Positions 1-9,063 are shown, numbered from the stretch's first letter. The stretch: DNA of 39,112 nt from Desulfobacterales bacterium (GCA_021737185.1 JAIPEL010000027.1:1-39112); one strand, 5' to 3'. The notes: generated by a model from the sequence alone, not told the origin. Program-made: numbers and translations.

Positions 1-4
1 CATC

Positions 5-2410
5 ATGAAAAACGTCCTGGTCGTCGACAACAGCCCGGTCCTGCTCCAACTCATGACAAAATTTCTGGAAAAAGAGGGGCTTCGGGTCGAAACGGCCGGA
101 GACGGGCTAAACGCCCTCGATGTGCTGGCGAGTTTCACGCCGGACATCATGTTCGTGGATCTGGTCATGCCCAACATAGACGGGAAAATGCTTTGCCGGA
201 TCTTGCGGAGCAACGAGGCATACAAAGACATCTACCTGGTCATCCTATCCGCGATTTCAGCAGAGGAGTGGATCGACATCCGGGAAATCGGCGCCGATGC
301 GTGCATCGCCAAGGGGCCGTTTACGGACATGGCCATTCACGTGCGCTCCGTCCTGAAGAACCCGGTTGAGATCAGGGCCAAATGCATGGCCGGAGAGGTT
401 CTCGGAGTCGATCAGGTGTTTCCCCGCGGCATCACCCAGGAGCTGCTCTCGGTCAAGCGGCACTTCGAGGCGATTTTGGAGCAGATGGCCGAGGGAATCA
501 TCGAAATCAATTTGGAAAACAGGATCATCTATGCCAACCCGGCCGCCCTGTACATGATCGGACAACCCGAGGGAACGCTTTTGGGGATGAAGTTTCCCCG
601 CCTTTTCGACGGCGGGGACCGCGAGCGGGTGCGGACACTGCTTCAGAAAGATTCGGACAGCCTGAAGCACATCACCGAAGACGCTCCCTTGACGCTCAAC
701 CGGTCTTTGATCGCCCTTCAGATCAAGAACCTGGGAGAGAAGGAAAAGACCTCCACCGTCATCCTCCAGGATGTCACCGAGAGGAAAAAAGCCGAAGAAG
801 AGCTCAAAAGGCACCGCACACGGTTGGAAGATCTCGTCAAAGAACGCACCAAGGCCCTGAGCGAAAACGAGGAGCGATACCGGCTGTTGTTCAAAAATGC
901 GCCTGCCGGAATTTTCGAACTCGATCTGGAAGATTCGAAACCGATCCGGGTCAACGACGTCATGTGCCGATACACCGGCTATCAGGAGAACGAGCTGCTG
1001 AATCTGAGCCTGGATGCACTGATGGATCCGAAGGCCAAAGCCTTGTGGGAAAAGCAGGCCAAGGAGGCGGCCGCAGGAGAGGTGACCCCCGAACCCCTGG
1101 AGCTTCCGATCCGGGGAAAAGAGAATCGGCAGTTCCAGGCGCTGGTCACCTCCGGATTTCACCTGGTCAACGGCGCGCCTGCCAAGGCGACGGTCGTGAT
1201 CCACGACCTGACGGAGATCAAAAAAGCCGAGGAAGAAAAGAAGCGGCTGGAAACCCAGCTTCACCGGGCACAGAAACTGGAAGCCCTGGGAACGCTGGCC
1301 GCCGGCATTGCCCACGATTTCAACAACCTGTTGATGAGTATCCTGGGCAACACATCTCTTGTCCTGATGGACATCGACCCGAACCACCCCCACTACGAGA
1401 GCCTCAAAAACATCGAAAATTCCGTAAAAAGCGGAGAGGCGTTGACCCGGCGGGCCCTCGGGCTGGTAAGACCCGGAAACTACCAGATCATGCCGACCAA
1501 CATCAACGAACTCATCCAGAGCAGCTCCAAAATGTTCGGAAGAACGAAGAAGGAGATTCGCATCTTCAGCAAGTATCAGAAGGACGTCTGGAACGTGAAC
1601 GTCGATCCGAACCAGATCGACCAGGTGCTGCTCAACCTCTTTGTCAATGCCTGGCAGGCGATGCCCGGCGGCGGCGATCTGTACATCGAAACCCGCAACG
1701 TCGCCCTGGGCCCGAATTTCGTCCGCCCCTACGGCGTGTCACCGGGCAACTACGTCCAGATCTCGGTTTCCGACAGCGGAACGGGAATGGAAAAAGAGAC
1801 CGTGGAGAAAATCTTCGATCCCTTTTTCACCACCAAGGAAGCCGGCCAGGGAACGGGCCTGGGCATGGCCATCTCCTATGGAATCATCAAAGACCATCAC
1901 GCCGTCATCGACGTTCACAGCGTCTCCGGAGAAGGCAGCACCTTCGACATCTACCTGCCGGCATCGCCTGCAGCCGCCGGGATCGAGACGGAAGCGAGTT
2001 TTCCCCCCGCCAGGGGAGAGGAAACCATCCTGCTGGTAGACGATGAACAGATGATCCTCGATGTGGGAAAACGGCTGCTGGAAAAAATTGGGTATCGCGT
2101 GGTGACCGCCGAGAGCGGGGAAGCGGCGGTGGACATCTACCAGATGCGCCGCGCCGAAATCGACATGGTGATTCTGGATATGATCATGCCGGGGTTGGGC
2201 GGAAGCGACACCTTCGATCGGCTGCAAGGCGTCGATCCAACGGTTCCCGTCCTGCTGGCCAGCGGATACAGCGAACGGGGAAAGGCCGAGGAAATCCTAA
2301 AACGGGGGTGCCGCGGCTTTCTTCAAAAGCCTTTCACCCTGGAAGCCCTGGCGCTGAAAATTCGCGAGGTGCTCGATTCGGAAGCGCCAGAAAATATTGG
2401 TGGAAGATAG
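5..2410 (+). CDS. Hybrid sensor histidine kinase (REC-PAS-PAS-HisKA-HATPase-REC)
   Basis: This 801-residue cytoplasmic protein has no membrane segment. An N-terminal receiver domain (about 1-120) has a phospho-acceptor Asp52 in FVDLVMP. Two PAS domains follow (about 150-265 and 290-410), each ending in a KKAEEE-type coiled-coil linker. The dimerisation H-box [10 protein letters not shown] places the phosphorylated His at 437. The ATPase domain shows an N-box ([12 protein letters not shown]), DSGTGM and [11 protein letters not shown]-terminal receiver has Asp725 in VILDMIMP. The architecture suggests a phosphorelay in which the first receiver takes phosphate from another kinase. No DNA-binding output is attached, and the partner genes lie outside the window. 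The start lies 4 bp from the window edge, so its ribosome site is only partly visible. Its last 77 bases overlap the convergent pdxT gene. The signal is unknown. Confidence 0.93.
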   Translation: MKNVLVVDNSPVLLQLMTKFLEKEGLRVETAGDGLNALDVLASFTPDIMFVDLVMPNIDGKMLCRILRSNEAYKDIYLVILSAISAEEWIDIREIGADACIAKGPFTDMAIHVRSVLKNPVEIRAKCMAGEVLGVDQVFPRGITQELLSVKRHFEAILEQMAEGIIEINLENRIIYANPAALYMIGQPEGTLLGMKFPRLFDGGDRERVRTLLQKDSDSLKHITEDAPLTLNRSLIALQIKNLGEKEKTSTVILQDVTERKKAEEELKRHRTRLEDLVKERTKALSENEERYRLLFKNAPAGIFELDLEDSKPIRVNDVMCRYTGYQENELLNLSLDALMDPKAKALWEKQAKEAAAGEVTPEPLELPIRGKENRQFQALVTSGFHLVNGAPAKATVVIHDLTEIKKAEEEKKRLETQLHRAQKLEALGTLAAGIAHDFNNLLMSILGNTSLVLMDIDPNHPHYESLKNIENSVKSGEALTRRALGLVRPGNYQIMPTNINELIQSSSKMFGRTKKEIRIFSKYQKDVWNVNVDPNQIDQVLLNLFVNAWQAMPGGGDLYIETRNVALGPNFVRPYGVSPGNYVQISVSDSGTGMEKETVEKIFDPFFTTKEAGQGTGLGMAISYGIIKDHHAVIDVHSVSGEGSTFDIYLPASPAAAGIETEASFPPARGEETILLVDDEQMILDVGKRLLEKIGYRVVTAESGEAAVDIYQMRRAEIDMVILDMIMPGLGGSDTFDRLQGVDPTVPVLLASGYSERGKAEEILKRGCRGFLQKPFTLEALALKIREVLDSEAPENIGGR

Positions 2411-2957
2411 GATCCGACCCCAGCTCCGGATGAAAGGTGGTGGCCATGACGGACCGGCTCCGGACAAAGACCGGATCTTTGCCGAACCAGGACAGCGCCT
2501 CCACCCGATCACCGGCTTCGACGATCTTCGGCGCGCGAATGAAGACCGCCGGAAATGCAGATAGAGACAGGGCGGGCACATCCAGGACCGCCTGGAAGCT
2601 GTCGACCTGCCGGCCGTACGCATTTCGAAGGATCCGGATGGAAAGCGCCCCCAGGATGCCGGGCCGGCCGTCCACCGTCTTCGCCAGCAGGATCGATCCG
2701 GCACAGACCCCCCAGACCGGCATCCCCTGCTCGATCCTCGCCCTCAACGGTTCGGCAAGGGAAAATCGCTTCAGGTAGCGGGCCATCACGGTGCTTTCCC
2801 CGCCGGGGATGATCAGCCGGTCTACCTGTTCAAGCTCCGCCGCATCCCGGACCGTCCGCCACCTCGCTCCCAAGGCCTCCAGGTGGGGAATGTGGTCCTG
2901 AAAGGCCCCCTGGAGCCCCAAGAGGCCAACGGTTTGGTTTGATGCTGATGAAGTCAT
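2334..2957 (-). CDS. pdxT: Pyridoxal 5'-phosphate synthase glutaminase subunit PdxT
   Basis: PdxT hydrolyses glutamine and passes ammonia to PdxS in the DXP-independent pathway of vitamin B6 synthesis. The class I glutaminase signature is complete in this 207-residue protein: GLQGAFQDH near the N-terminus, IIPGGEST at about 49-56, nucleophile Cys85 in WGVCAGS, and His176/Glu178 in FHPEL. A longer frame runs upstream, but the ATG at 2957 matches the family N-terminus and follows an AGCAGCAA stretch, so it was chosen. The gene lies downstream of pdxS on the same strand with a 216-bp spacer. The C-terminus is about 10 residues longer than usual and overlaps the convergent kinase gene by 77 bp. 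Confidence 0.95.
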   Translation of the reverse strand: MTSSASNQTVGLLGLQGAFQDHIPHLEALGARWRTVRDAAELEQVDRLIIPGGESTVMARYLKRFSLAEPLRARIEQGMPVWGVCAGSILLAKTVDGRPGILGALSIRILRNAYGRQVDSFQAVLDVPALSLSAFPAVFIRAPKIVEAGDRVEALSWFGKDPVFVRSRSVMATTFHPELGSDPIFHQYFLALPNRAPREFSAPGLPG

Positions 2958-3071
2958 TTGCTGCTTTTCATTTGGCCAGTTTCGCCAGCTTAGCCGGTTT
3001 CCAGTATGGCCGGGTGGCAGCCCTGCCGAATGTCGGCTGGACTTGCACGCTGCCGTGCGTTGCTTCATGTC

Positions 3072-3103
3072 AGATCCGACGGATCGGTCCGATCGGTCGG
3101 ATA
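3072..3103. repeat. Short GATCGGTCC-type tandem/palindromic repeat in the pdxS-pdxT spacer
   Basis: The spacer between pdxS and pdxT holds a run of self-complementary units of about 9-10 bp built on GGATCGGTCC and GATCGGTCGG. It can fold on either strand. It may tune the downstream gene pdxT or may simply be a dispersed intergenic repeat. I see no strong promoter for pdxT here. Confidence 0.4.
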
Positions 3104-3173
3104 AGACGGCTGCACCGGACGAAACGGCTCAACCCGCCCACCTGACCGAACTGGGCGAACTCATTGAACTTCT

Positions 3174-4058
3174 CTACACCCCCCGGGCGGCCATTTTGGT
3201 CTCCAGAGACTCGATCTCCAGTCCGATCATCGGCGCCCCCAGGCCGCGGGAAATCTCTGCCAGCTTTTTCGGGTCTTGAAAGTGGATCACCGCCTCGACG
3301 ATGGCCGCGGCCGTCACGGCCGGCTTTTCCGACTTGAAGATGCCCGATCCCACGAAAATCCCGTCGCATCCCAGGGCCATCATCATGGCCGCATCGGCCG
3401 GTGTGGCGATCCCGCCGGCGGCGAAGTTGACCACCGGCAGTCTTCCCAGCTCCCGGGTTTCGGCCACCAGAGCCGCCGGCACACGATAGGCTTCGGCCGT
3501 CCGGTTCAGCTCCGCCTCGTCCATTTCCTGCAGGGCCGCTATTTCCCGGTTGACCGCCCGCATGTGGCGCACCGCCTCTACCACGTTTCCAGTGCCGGCC
3601 TCTCCCTTGGTCCGGATCATGGCCGCCCCCTCGTCGATCCGGCGAAGGGCCTCGCCCAGGTTTCTGCATCCGCAGACAAAGGGAACCGTGAACTGCCGCT
3701 TGTCCACGTGGAATTCCTCGTCGGCCGGGGAGAGCACCTCGCTTTCGTCGACGAAATCGACCCCAAGGGCCTCCAGAATCCTGGCCTCCACGAAGTGGCC
3801 GATGCGCACCTTCGCCATCACCGGAATGCTCACCGTTGCCATGATCTGCTCGATGACGGCCGGATCGCTCATCCGGGCCACCCGATGGCTTTTCCGGATG
3901 TCGGACGGCACCATCTCCAGGGCCATGACCGCGCAGGCCCCGGCATCTTCGGCGATCTTCGCCTGATCGGCCGTGGTCACGTCCATGATCACCCCGTTTT
4001 TGAGCATTTCGGCAAATCCCCGGTTGATCTTCCGGCGCTCTTGTTCTTCATTTGACAT
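3174..4058 (-). CDS. pdxS: Pyridoxal 5'-phosphate synthase lyase subunit PdxS
   Basis: PdxS makes PLP from ribose 5-phosphate, glyceraldehyde 3-phosphate and ammonia supplied by PdxT. The (beta/alpha)8 barrel is full length at 294 residues. Asp26 in IMDVT, Lys83 in MAKVRIGH and Lys151 in [10 protein letters not shown] correspond to the family's catalytic Asp and two Schiff-base lysines. [13 protein letters not shown] forms the phosphate loop. A GAAGGAGG-type ribosome site precedes the ATG at 4058. The gene is transcribed away from the MocR regulator, from a sigma70-like promoter at 4108-4136. The segment [14 protein letters not shown] departs from the commoner VPADIRAAGGVARM, but no catalytic residue is lost. 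Confidence 0.97.
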   Translation of the reverse strand: MSNEEQERRKINRGFAEMLKNGVIMDVTTADQAKIAEDAGACAVMALEMVPSDIRKSHRVARMSDPAVIEQIMATVSIPVMAKVRIGHFVEARILEALGVDFVDESEVLSPADEEFHVDKRQFTVPFVCGCRNLGEALRRIDEGAAMIRTKGEAGTGNVVEAVRHMRAVNREIAALQEMDEAELNRTAEAYRVPAALVAETRELGRLPVVNFAAGGIATPADAAMMMALGCDGIFVGSGIFKSEKPAVTAAAIVEAVIHFQDPKKLAEISRGLGAPMIGLEIESLETKMAARGV

Positions 4059-4107
4059 TTTGTCCTCCTTCCATGCATATGCTATGATACATATTCACAA
4101 TGTCATA

Positions 4108-4136
4108 ATTGTATTGGTACACTTATCCAATTGTAA
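4108..4136 (-). promoter_or_regulatory. pdxS promoter coinciding with a direct repeat (probable PdxR operator)
   Basis: Read on the minus strand, TTACAA (4131-4136) and TACAAT (4108-4113) are separated by exactly 17 bp, a good sigma70 arrangement that would start transcription near 4101. On the plus strand the same boxes contain a direct repeat AATTGTA at 4107-4113 and 4129-4135, spaced 22 bp or about two helical turns. MocR/PdxR regulators commonly bind direct repeats in such divergent spacers. Operator identity is inferred. Confidence 0.6.
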
Positions 4137-4166
4137 CACCCTCTGTCAACTAAAAGAGGCGGGAAA

Positions 4167-5426
4167 ATGGCCAGGTTTTCCGAAATCGCCGATGAAATCG
4201 AGGGCCGCATCCAAAAGGGCCGATACCGTCCGGGGGAAAAAATTCCTTCCGTCCGGAAGCTGGCCGCCGAATTCTCCTGTGCAAAGCCGACCGTTCAGCG
4301 CGCCTTTGCCCGGCTCAAGGCCGACGGTTTCATCGAAAACAAGGTGGGAAGCGGTTCCTACGTGCGGTTTCCGGAGCGGATCGGACGAACCGGGGAGGTA
4401 TACGATTTTTCCACGGACTATCTGTCCGAATCTTTTTTCCCGGTAGACCGGATGAGGACGATTTTCGACCGGCTCTTTTCTCGGCAAGGGGCCCACGCCA
4501 TCGCAGCGCCCCCGGTGGCGGGCGATCCGGAATTGATCCTTCACTTGGGCCGCTATTACCGGCTTCCGACCGACCGAATGCTCGTCCTGTCCGGCGCCCA
4601 GCAGGGCTTGGATCTCGCCGCCAAGGTGTTCGCCGCCCGGATCTCGGAAGCCGCCCTATTCGAAGATCCCACCTACCCCGGGGCCGTCACCCTGTTTCGG
4701 GCCAAGCACTTCGTCCCCATGGAAGAAGACGGACCCAAGCTGTCCGCATTGCGGCGGATGCTCAAAGATGGGATCCGGCTGTTTTACGTCATGCCCTCGG
4801 TGCACAATCCCACGGGCGTCTCCTACAGCCGCGAAAAAAAGGAGGCGGTGGTCGATCTGGTCAAGCGCTTCGGCGTCATCCTCATCGAAGACGACTACCA
4901 GTCCGAATTCGTCTCATCTGCAGCCCCGCGCTTTGTGGATCTTCTCCCAGGCCAGACGCTGTATATCAAGTCTTTGGCCCAGGCGACGGCCTCCGGGCTT
5001 CGCATCGGGTTCATGGTCGTGCCCGAATCCCTTTTTGAGAAGTTCCGGTACGCCAAATACAGCGCGGATGTCGTATCGGCCGGGCTGCTCCAGAAGTTTT
5101 TTTCCGCCTTTATCCGGGACGGGGCCTACGGAGAGCATCTTTCGACAGTGCGAAGCCGCATCGCGCGCCGGAAAAAACGGCTCCTGACCCTGCTTTCCCG
5201 ATATCGGGAGCTTTCCATCCCCGGTGCCCAGTCGGGCTGCAGCCTGTGGGTCGAATGCAAGCGGCCGTTGAAGATTCAAAGCCCCCCCTGGACCACCGGA
5301 GACCACTTTTCTTTTTCCCCGTCTTTCCGCCACTGCTTCCGGATCTCTTTTATGAACCTGGACGACGACCGCTTTGCAGAGGGGCTGAACTATTTGCGGT
5401 CGGTTTTGGACACAGCGCTGGGTTGA
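4167..5426 (+). CDS. MocR/PdxR-type GntR regulator with aminotransferase-like domain, lacking the PLP lysine
   Basis: This 419-residue protein combines a GntR winged helix (about 1-72, with KIPSVRKLAAEFSCAKPTVQRA) with a fold-type I aminotransferase-like domain. Divergence from pdxS indicates a PdxR-like regulator of vitamin B6 synthesis. PLP-pocket residues are present: Asn214 in HNPTG, Asp242/Asp243-Tyr244 in EDDY, and Arg392 in FRISF. However, the segment YIKSLAQATASGLRIGF aligns with the usual YIxSFSKTLxPGLRxGF, so the Schiff-base Lys is replaced by Gln272 (codon CAG at 4980-4982). Lys268 lies four residues earlier. The C-terminal small domain is slightly short. It may sense PLP non-covalently or bind another ligand. 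The start at 4167 gives the normal wHTH N-terminus. Confidence 0.88.
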   Translation: MARFSEIADEIEGRIQKGRYRPGEKIPSVRKLAAEFSCAKPTVQRAFARLKADGFIENKVGSGSYVRFPERIGRTGEVYDFSTDYLSESFFPVDRMRTIFDRLFSRQGAHAIAAPPVAGDPELILHLGRYYRLPTDRMLVLSGAQQGLDLAAKVFAARISEAALFEDPTYPGAVTLFRAKHFVPMEEDGPKLSALRRMLKDGIRLFYVMPSVHNPTGVSYSREKKEAVVDLVKRFGVILIEDDYQSEFVSSAAPRFVDLLPGQTLYIKSLAQATASGLRIGFMVVPESLFEKFRYAKYSADVVSAGLLQKFFSAFIRDGAYGEHLSTVRSRIARRKKRLLTLLSRYRELSIPGAQSGCSLWVECKRPLKIQSPPWTTGDHFSFSPSFRHCFRISFMNLDDDRFAEGLNYLRSVLDTALG

Positions 5427-5612
5427 GCATAGCGCAAAGGGCATGGGGCATAGTACGAGGTGGAAAGGATCGGCGCCAAAGGCGGTAAGAGGGGAATTCG
5501 AACTACCGGGCCGAATAGACTTCGGGCGCCCACAGACGAATGCCCGACGGGCGGATCGGCTGCGGCGAACACCGGAATCCGGCCATGCTTACTTCCACAA
5601 CCGGAGGCTGAC

Positions 5613-6347
5613 ATGACGCAGAAACTCGAAGATCTCGATCAGAATGAACTCGTGCGCCTGCTGTTGGACATGGTTCAACGGATGATTCTTCACTACGGCC
5701 TCTGGTACACCGAGGTCCGTCACCAGGTGGGAGAGCAAAAGGCCCTGGCCCTGTTGACCCGGCAGTTGGAGCGCAGCCTCAGCCTCCAGCTCAAGCGGCT
5801 TTCTAAGGTGTTCGGCTTTTCCCTGACAAACGGCCTGCCCGACTTTCTGCGCCAGCTTCCCGCCGAAACCATGCAGCAGGTCCTGGAGCAGGTGTCGGTC
5901 AGCTGGCTGGCCAACGACGGCATCTGGTTCCAGACGGTGGAGCAGGCCTGCGGCATGAACGACGCCAAGCGCTGCAACGACACCTGCTGGGCGATCTTCT
6001 CGCCGGTGGAGGCCGAATCGATCCGCCATTTTCTCAAGCTGGACCGGCAGCCGGGGCTGGAAGGGCTGAAACAGGCCCTGGGATTTCGTCTCTATGCCGT
6101 GATCAACGTGCAGTCCATCGTGGAAGAGACCGAAGACAGCTTCGTCTTTCAGATGAACGAATGCCGCGTCCAGGCGGCCCGAAAGCGAAAGGGTCTGGAA
6201 GACTACCCCTGCAAGTCCGCAGGCCTCGTGGAATACGCCTACTTCGCCCGGACCATCGACCCCCGCATTAAAACCGAATGCATCGGATGCCCGCCCGACG
6301 ACCACCCCGAAGAGTGGTTCTGCGCCTGGCGGTTTACGGTAGAATAA
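5613..6347 (+). CDS. DUF6125-like cytosolic protein
   Basis: A 244-residue soluble protein with no signal peptide or membrane segment. The start at 5613 follows GGAGG with good spacing, although the frame stays open upstream to 5460. It is helical in the first half (LVRLLLDMVQRMILHYGLWY). The C-terminal half carries conserved-looking Cys and His positions: CGMNDAKRCNDTCW, YPCKSAGLVEYAYFA, and IDPRIKTECIGCPPDDHP followed by EWFCAWRF. From memory these match the DUF6125 family, found mainly in sulfate reducers and related anaerobes, with no established function. The cysteines suggest metal or thiol chemistry, but this is inference. The gene stands alone, with no operon partner on its strand. 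Confidence 0.75.
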   Translation: MTQKLEDLDQNELVRLLLDMVQRMILHYGLWYTEVRHQVGEQKALALLTRQLERSLSLQLKRLSKVFGFSLTNGLPDFLRQLPAETMQQVLEQVSVSWLANDGIWFQTVEQACGMNDAKRCNDTCWAIFSPVEAESIRHFLKLDRQPGLEGLKQALGFRLYAVINVQSIVEETEDSFVFQMNECRVQAARKRKGLEDYPCKSAGLVEYAYFARTIDPRIKTECIGCPPDDHPEEWFCAWRFTVE

Positions 6348-6451
6348 ATGCGTGAAAACTTCGGACGCCTCGCCTCCTATCCGTACCGGAACGTTCTTGC
6401 CTGGGCGGCTCGTCAGATCGCTCCGGCGGCTTCTTCCACATCGCCTTGCGA

Positions 6452-7810
6452 CTAGACCGGCAAAGGGCGCTTGAGCCGCTTTCGGTAAAAGTCTCCTGCT
6501 TCCTTCTCAATTCGATGCGGTCCCGGCCGTGTCTGAATCCTGAAAACCTTCTCCGACATCCGCCGCACCCGGCGAAAGGAAGGTGTCCCCACCTCTGCTT
6601 CGAACCGTTTGACCAGAGGATCGGAAGCCTTTCTCCGGGCGGCCATGGAAAAGGCGAGCCCCTCTTCTGCGCACGTATGTCGGCGGCAGACGTCTTTCGG
6701 ATGAATCGGGCGATGAAACAGAGCAAAGTGCCGGGCCTTGTCCTCTTCGAGCATCGATGCTTCAAATCCCATGGCTGCCGGGTCCATCCCCAGGGCGGTG
6801 GAAAAAAGGTAGGCCTGGGCGCAGCGGTAGCAGTTGTGGCACCAGCGTGCATGGTCCGTGAGTTCCAGATGGCAGCTCACCCGGTAACCCCCGTAATCGG
6901 CGAATTCCTGATGCAGCAGTCTGTGGATGGCAAAGTTGCCCAGGGGACAGATCGGATTGATCAGATGGAGTTGACCGCCGGAAAGATCTTTGAGCATGCC
7001 GGTCAACCTGCGCATCACCGGGGGGCTCTGCATGACGCCCCGGGGATGAAGGTATCCCTCCCGGTGAAGTGTGTTCAGCGAGTAGACATGCTCGTTGGAA
7101 AAGGCGACCAGAGGCGCCCGGAAATAAACACAGAAAGGAAGCATGGCCAGCAGGTAGACAAAATGGACATGCACCCGGTTGAGCTCGCTTCTGGGCCGGC
7201 CGAGCACCTGCCAGTCGGAAAGAAGCTGGATTTCGTTTTCCACAAAAAGACATGATAGCCCGTGCTCCTGTTCGAAGGCGGAAACAAGACTCCGGCGCAG
7301 GGCCATGCCCCTTGGCAGCACCCGTTCGTCGATGAGAACCGGAAACACTTCGACGCCAAGGGCCCGGAGGGTGGCCACGGTCAGGAGGCTGTCTTTGCCG
7401 TAGGAAAAGGGAACGACCGCACGCCTCGGAATCCAATTGTTCATCGGCGGGATGCGCGAGGGTGCGGCCGTCCCTTCAAAGTGCCGCGCCACGGCCCGAA
7501 ACCGGGCCAGGTTCTTTTCGGAACTCTCTTCGGGGACGTGCTCGACGAAGTTGGGAATCGCCTGTTCGAAACTGTCGTTATACAGGTCGAAAAAGCGGGG
7601 AGGCGGGGTCGAATACCAGACCGTGGGATGATCGAGAATCACCGGCGGCGCCAGGGTAAGCACGTACACCAGCTCCCGCATGAGCGCTTCTTTGGCCGGA
7701 AACGCCTCCCAAATCCGTTCTGGAAAGCGCATCTCCAGGGGCTCGGCCGTCCACGCACCGGAAACTTCCAGGCAAAACCCCCGACTGGTCTGTACGACGC
7801 GGATGTTCAC
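6452..7810 (-). CDS. PP-loop (N-type ATP pyrophosphatase) family protein with CxxCxxC motif
   Basis: A 452-residue soluble protein. VVPFSYGKDSLLTVATL at about 133-149 is a PP-loop, with Lys139 in the SxGKDS core that binds ATP pyrophosphate in QueC, TilS and GuaA-like adenylating enzymes. A CHNCYRC motif (Cys324, 327, 330) is followed by CRRHTC, suggesting a structural zinc site like that of QueC. The length and PP-loop-plus-cysteine layout recall the MurL (UDP-MurNAc-Ala-Glu epimerase) and QueC groups. I cannot place it in either with certainty. No queuosine or peptidoglycan genes lie beside it. It converges on the DUF6125 gene. Confidence 0.72.
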   Translation of the reverse strand: MNIRVVQTSRGFCLEVSGAWTAEPLEMRFPERIWEAFPAKEALMRELVYVLTLAPPVILDHPTVWYSTPPPRFFDLYNDSFEQAIPNFVEHVPEESSEKNLARFRAVARHFEGTAAPSRIPPMNNWIPRRAVVPFSYGKDSLLTVATLRALGVEVFPVLIDERVLPRGMALRRSLVSAFEQEHGLSCLFVENEIQLLSDWQVLGRPRSELNRVHVHFVYLLAMLPFCVYFRAPLVAFSNEHVYSLNTLHREGYLHPRGVMQSPPVMRRLTGMLKDLSGGQLHLINPICPLGNFAIHRLLHQEFADYGGYRVSCHLELTDHARWCHNCYRCAQAYLFSTALGMDPAAMGFEASMLEEDKARHFALFHRPIHPKDVCRRHTCAEEGLAFSMAARRKASDPLVKRFEAEVGTPSFRRVRRMSEKVFRIQTRPGPHRIEKEAGDFYRKRLKRPLPV

Positions 7811-7868
7811 GTTTTCAGCAAAAAACGACTCAGCCGCCGGTGCACTCCTCCGCCGGCGCCGCTTTCGA

Positions 7869-8195
7869 TCATGCCAAAGGCCCGGGGCCGAGGCGCTTTT
7901 TCAGCATCTTCTGGCCGCCGACTTCAATAATCTTTCCGGCCTGGTTGACCTGGACCTTGTTTCCGTTGCCGTCGACCATATAGTGCTTGCCCGAATCGTC
8001 GAGCAGGTATCGGTTTCCGTCCGGGGCCACGAGGACCTTGCTGCCGTTGGGAGCGGTGTACCGCTGGGCCTTGACCTTGCCGCTCTTTACTGCGGGATTC
8101 CAAGTTTTGGCCTTGGTGTTGCTGCCGGCACCTGCAGTCATGGGAATGATGGAAAGGGCAAGGGAAACCAGGGTGGCGACAGTGCGCTTCAGCAT
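7869..8195 (-). CDS. Small exported protein, 108 residues
   Basis: The N-terminus MLKRTVATLVSLALSIIPMTAGAG is a clear Sec signal peptide cleaved near AGAGS. The mature part of about 85 residues is rich in Lys, Gly and Asn, with short beta-strand-like repeats (APDGNRYLLDDSGKHYMVDGNGNKV), and contains no cysteine. The start at 8195 has an AAAGGAGAG ribosome site; the frame is open further upstream to 8339 but without signal-like sequence. A periplasmic or surface role is likely. I do not recognise the family. A candidate promoter lies at 8288-8316. Confidence 0.7.
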   Translation of the reverse strand: MLKRTVATLVSLALSIIPMTAGAGSNTKAKTWNPAVKSGKVKAQRYTAPNGSKVLVAPDGNRYLLDDSGKHYMVDGNGNKVQVNQAGKIIEVGGQKMLKKRLGPGPLA

Positions 8196-8287
8196 TACTC
8201 TCTCCTTTCGAGGGTCATCGGGGTGGCGGCCCATCCATGGCCGCCGGTAGAAGAAATTTCCGGTTCGCCTTTGTCGAACACGAAATA

Positions 8288-8316
8288 AGGATAGGCAACT
8301 GCTCTTTACATGTAAA
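8288..8316 (-). promoter_or_regulatory. Candidate sigma70 promoter for the small exported protein
   Basis: On the minus strand TTTACA (8311-8316) and TATCCT (8288-8293) lie 17 bp apart. Start would be near 8281, giving a leader of about 85 nt before the ATG at 8195. The -35 box lies in the palindrome TTTACATGTAAA in an AT-rich stretch. Confidence 0.42.
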
Positions 8317-8396
8317 AATTTTAGTAAACAAAAAAACATAAGAGAGTAAAAATGTCAAACTGGCGGCGCTTGTCTCCGGTAACGACGGGCAGGAGC

Positions 8397-8423
8397 AAAA
8401 AAAGCCGCCTCGGCAGGAGGCGG
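8397..8423 (-). terminator. Intrinsic terminator downstream of the TPR gene
   Basis: Read on the minus strand, a perfect 7-bp GC stem (CCGCCTC/GAGGCGG, 5-nt loop, 8405-8423) with flanking A:T extension is followed by seven T residues (8397-8403). It sits 60 bp past the TPR stop codon and separates that transcript from the small exported protein gene. Confidence 0.75.
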
Positions 8424-8482
8424 TCTTTCCCAGAAGAGGGACAAAAGTAGACTCAATCTTCTTGAACTTGCAGCCTCCCGGG

Positions 8483-8953
8483 TCAGCCGCTTGTCCGGGC
8501 CTTGTAGGCTTCGATCGCCTCTTTTAGCTCGTCGTATTCTTCGCAGCCGAAAAAGCAGGCCTGGTCCAGGACTTCCAGTCTTTGCTCGGCCTTTTCGAGT
8601 TGACCGGTCTCCAGATACAGTTCACCCAGGTATTCATTGGCCCCCCGGTGCTTCGGCTCCAGTTCCAGGGCAATGCCATAATGCTCGAAGGCTTTTGCCG
8701 TATTGCCCAGCTTCCGGTAGCTGTAGCCGAGCAGGTTGTGGACGTCGGCATTTTTCGGATCATCTTCGAGCGCTCGGTTCAGATGGGTCAGAGCGGTCTG
8801 GTAGTCGCCTGAATCGACCGCTTTCTCGGCTTTGCGATAGTCGGAATCGGATGCCGGCTTGCTGCTGGTGGTTCCTGCGGCTATCACCGCACCGGGTAGG
8901 GCAAAAACGAGGATCAAGACTGAGATGGCTATCACAGATAAGATATGTTTCAT
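8483..8953 (-). CDS. Exported tetratricopeptide repeat protein
   Basis: A 156-residue protein with a Sec signal peptide (MKHILSVIAISVLILVFALPGAVIAAG), followed by two to three TPR units: YRKAEKAVDSGDYQTALTHLNRALEDDPKN, ADVHNLLGYSYRKLGNTAKAFEHYGIALELEPKH-type, and GANEYLGELYLETGQLEKAEQRLEVLDQ (given here in outline by motif start). The C-terminus has CFFGCEEYDELKEAI, a Cys pair seen in related small TPR proteins of proteobacteria. The start at 8953 follows AAGGAGGGG; upstream in-frame codons lack a signal peptide. It is likely a periplasmic scaffold. It follows the Tag-like cluster on the same strand after 110 bp, so co-transcription is possible. Confidence 0.85.
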   Translation of the reverse strand: MKHILSVIAISVLILVFALPGAVIAAGTTSSKPASDSDYRKAEKAVDSGDYQTALTHLNRALEDDPKNADVHNLLGYSYRKLGNTAKAFEHYGIALELEPKHRGANEYLGELYLETGQLEKAEQRLEVLDQACFFGCEEYDELKEAIEAYKARTSG

Positions 8954-9063
8954 GGGACCCCTCCTTTTAAATATAACTATAGTGCCGGAATGCTCCTCCC
9001 GCAACCGGATGAAGACGGAAGCCATTTTTTCCTCTGGTCTGACGAATGCGCGAGGGGTTGGTG

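Noticed and set aside
257-1393. Minus-strand frame opposite the hybrid kinase
   Set aside because: Shadow of PAS and HisKA coding sequence, with a low-complexity product and no motif.
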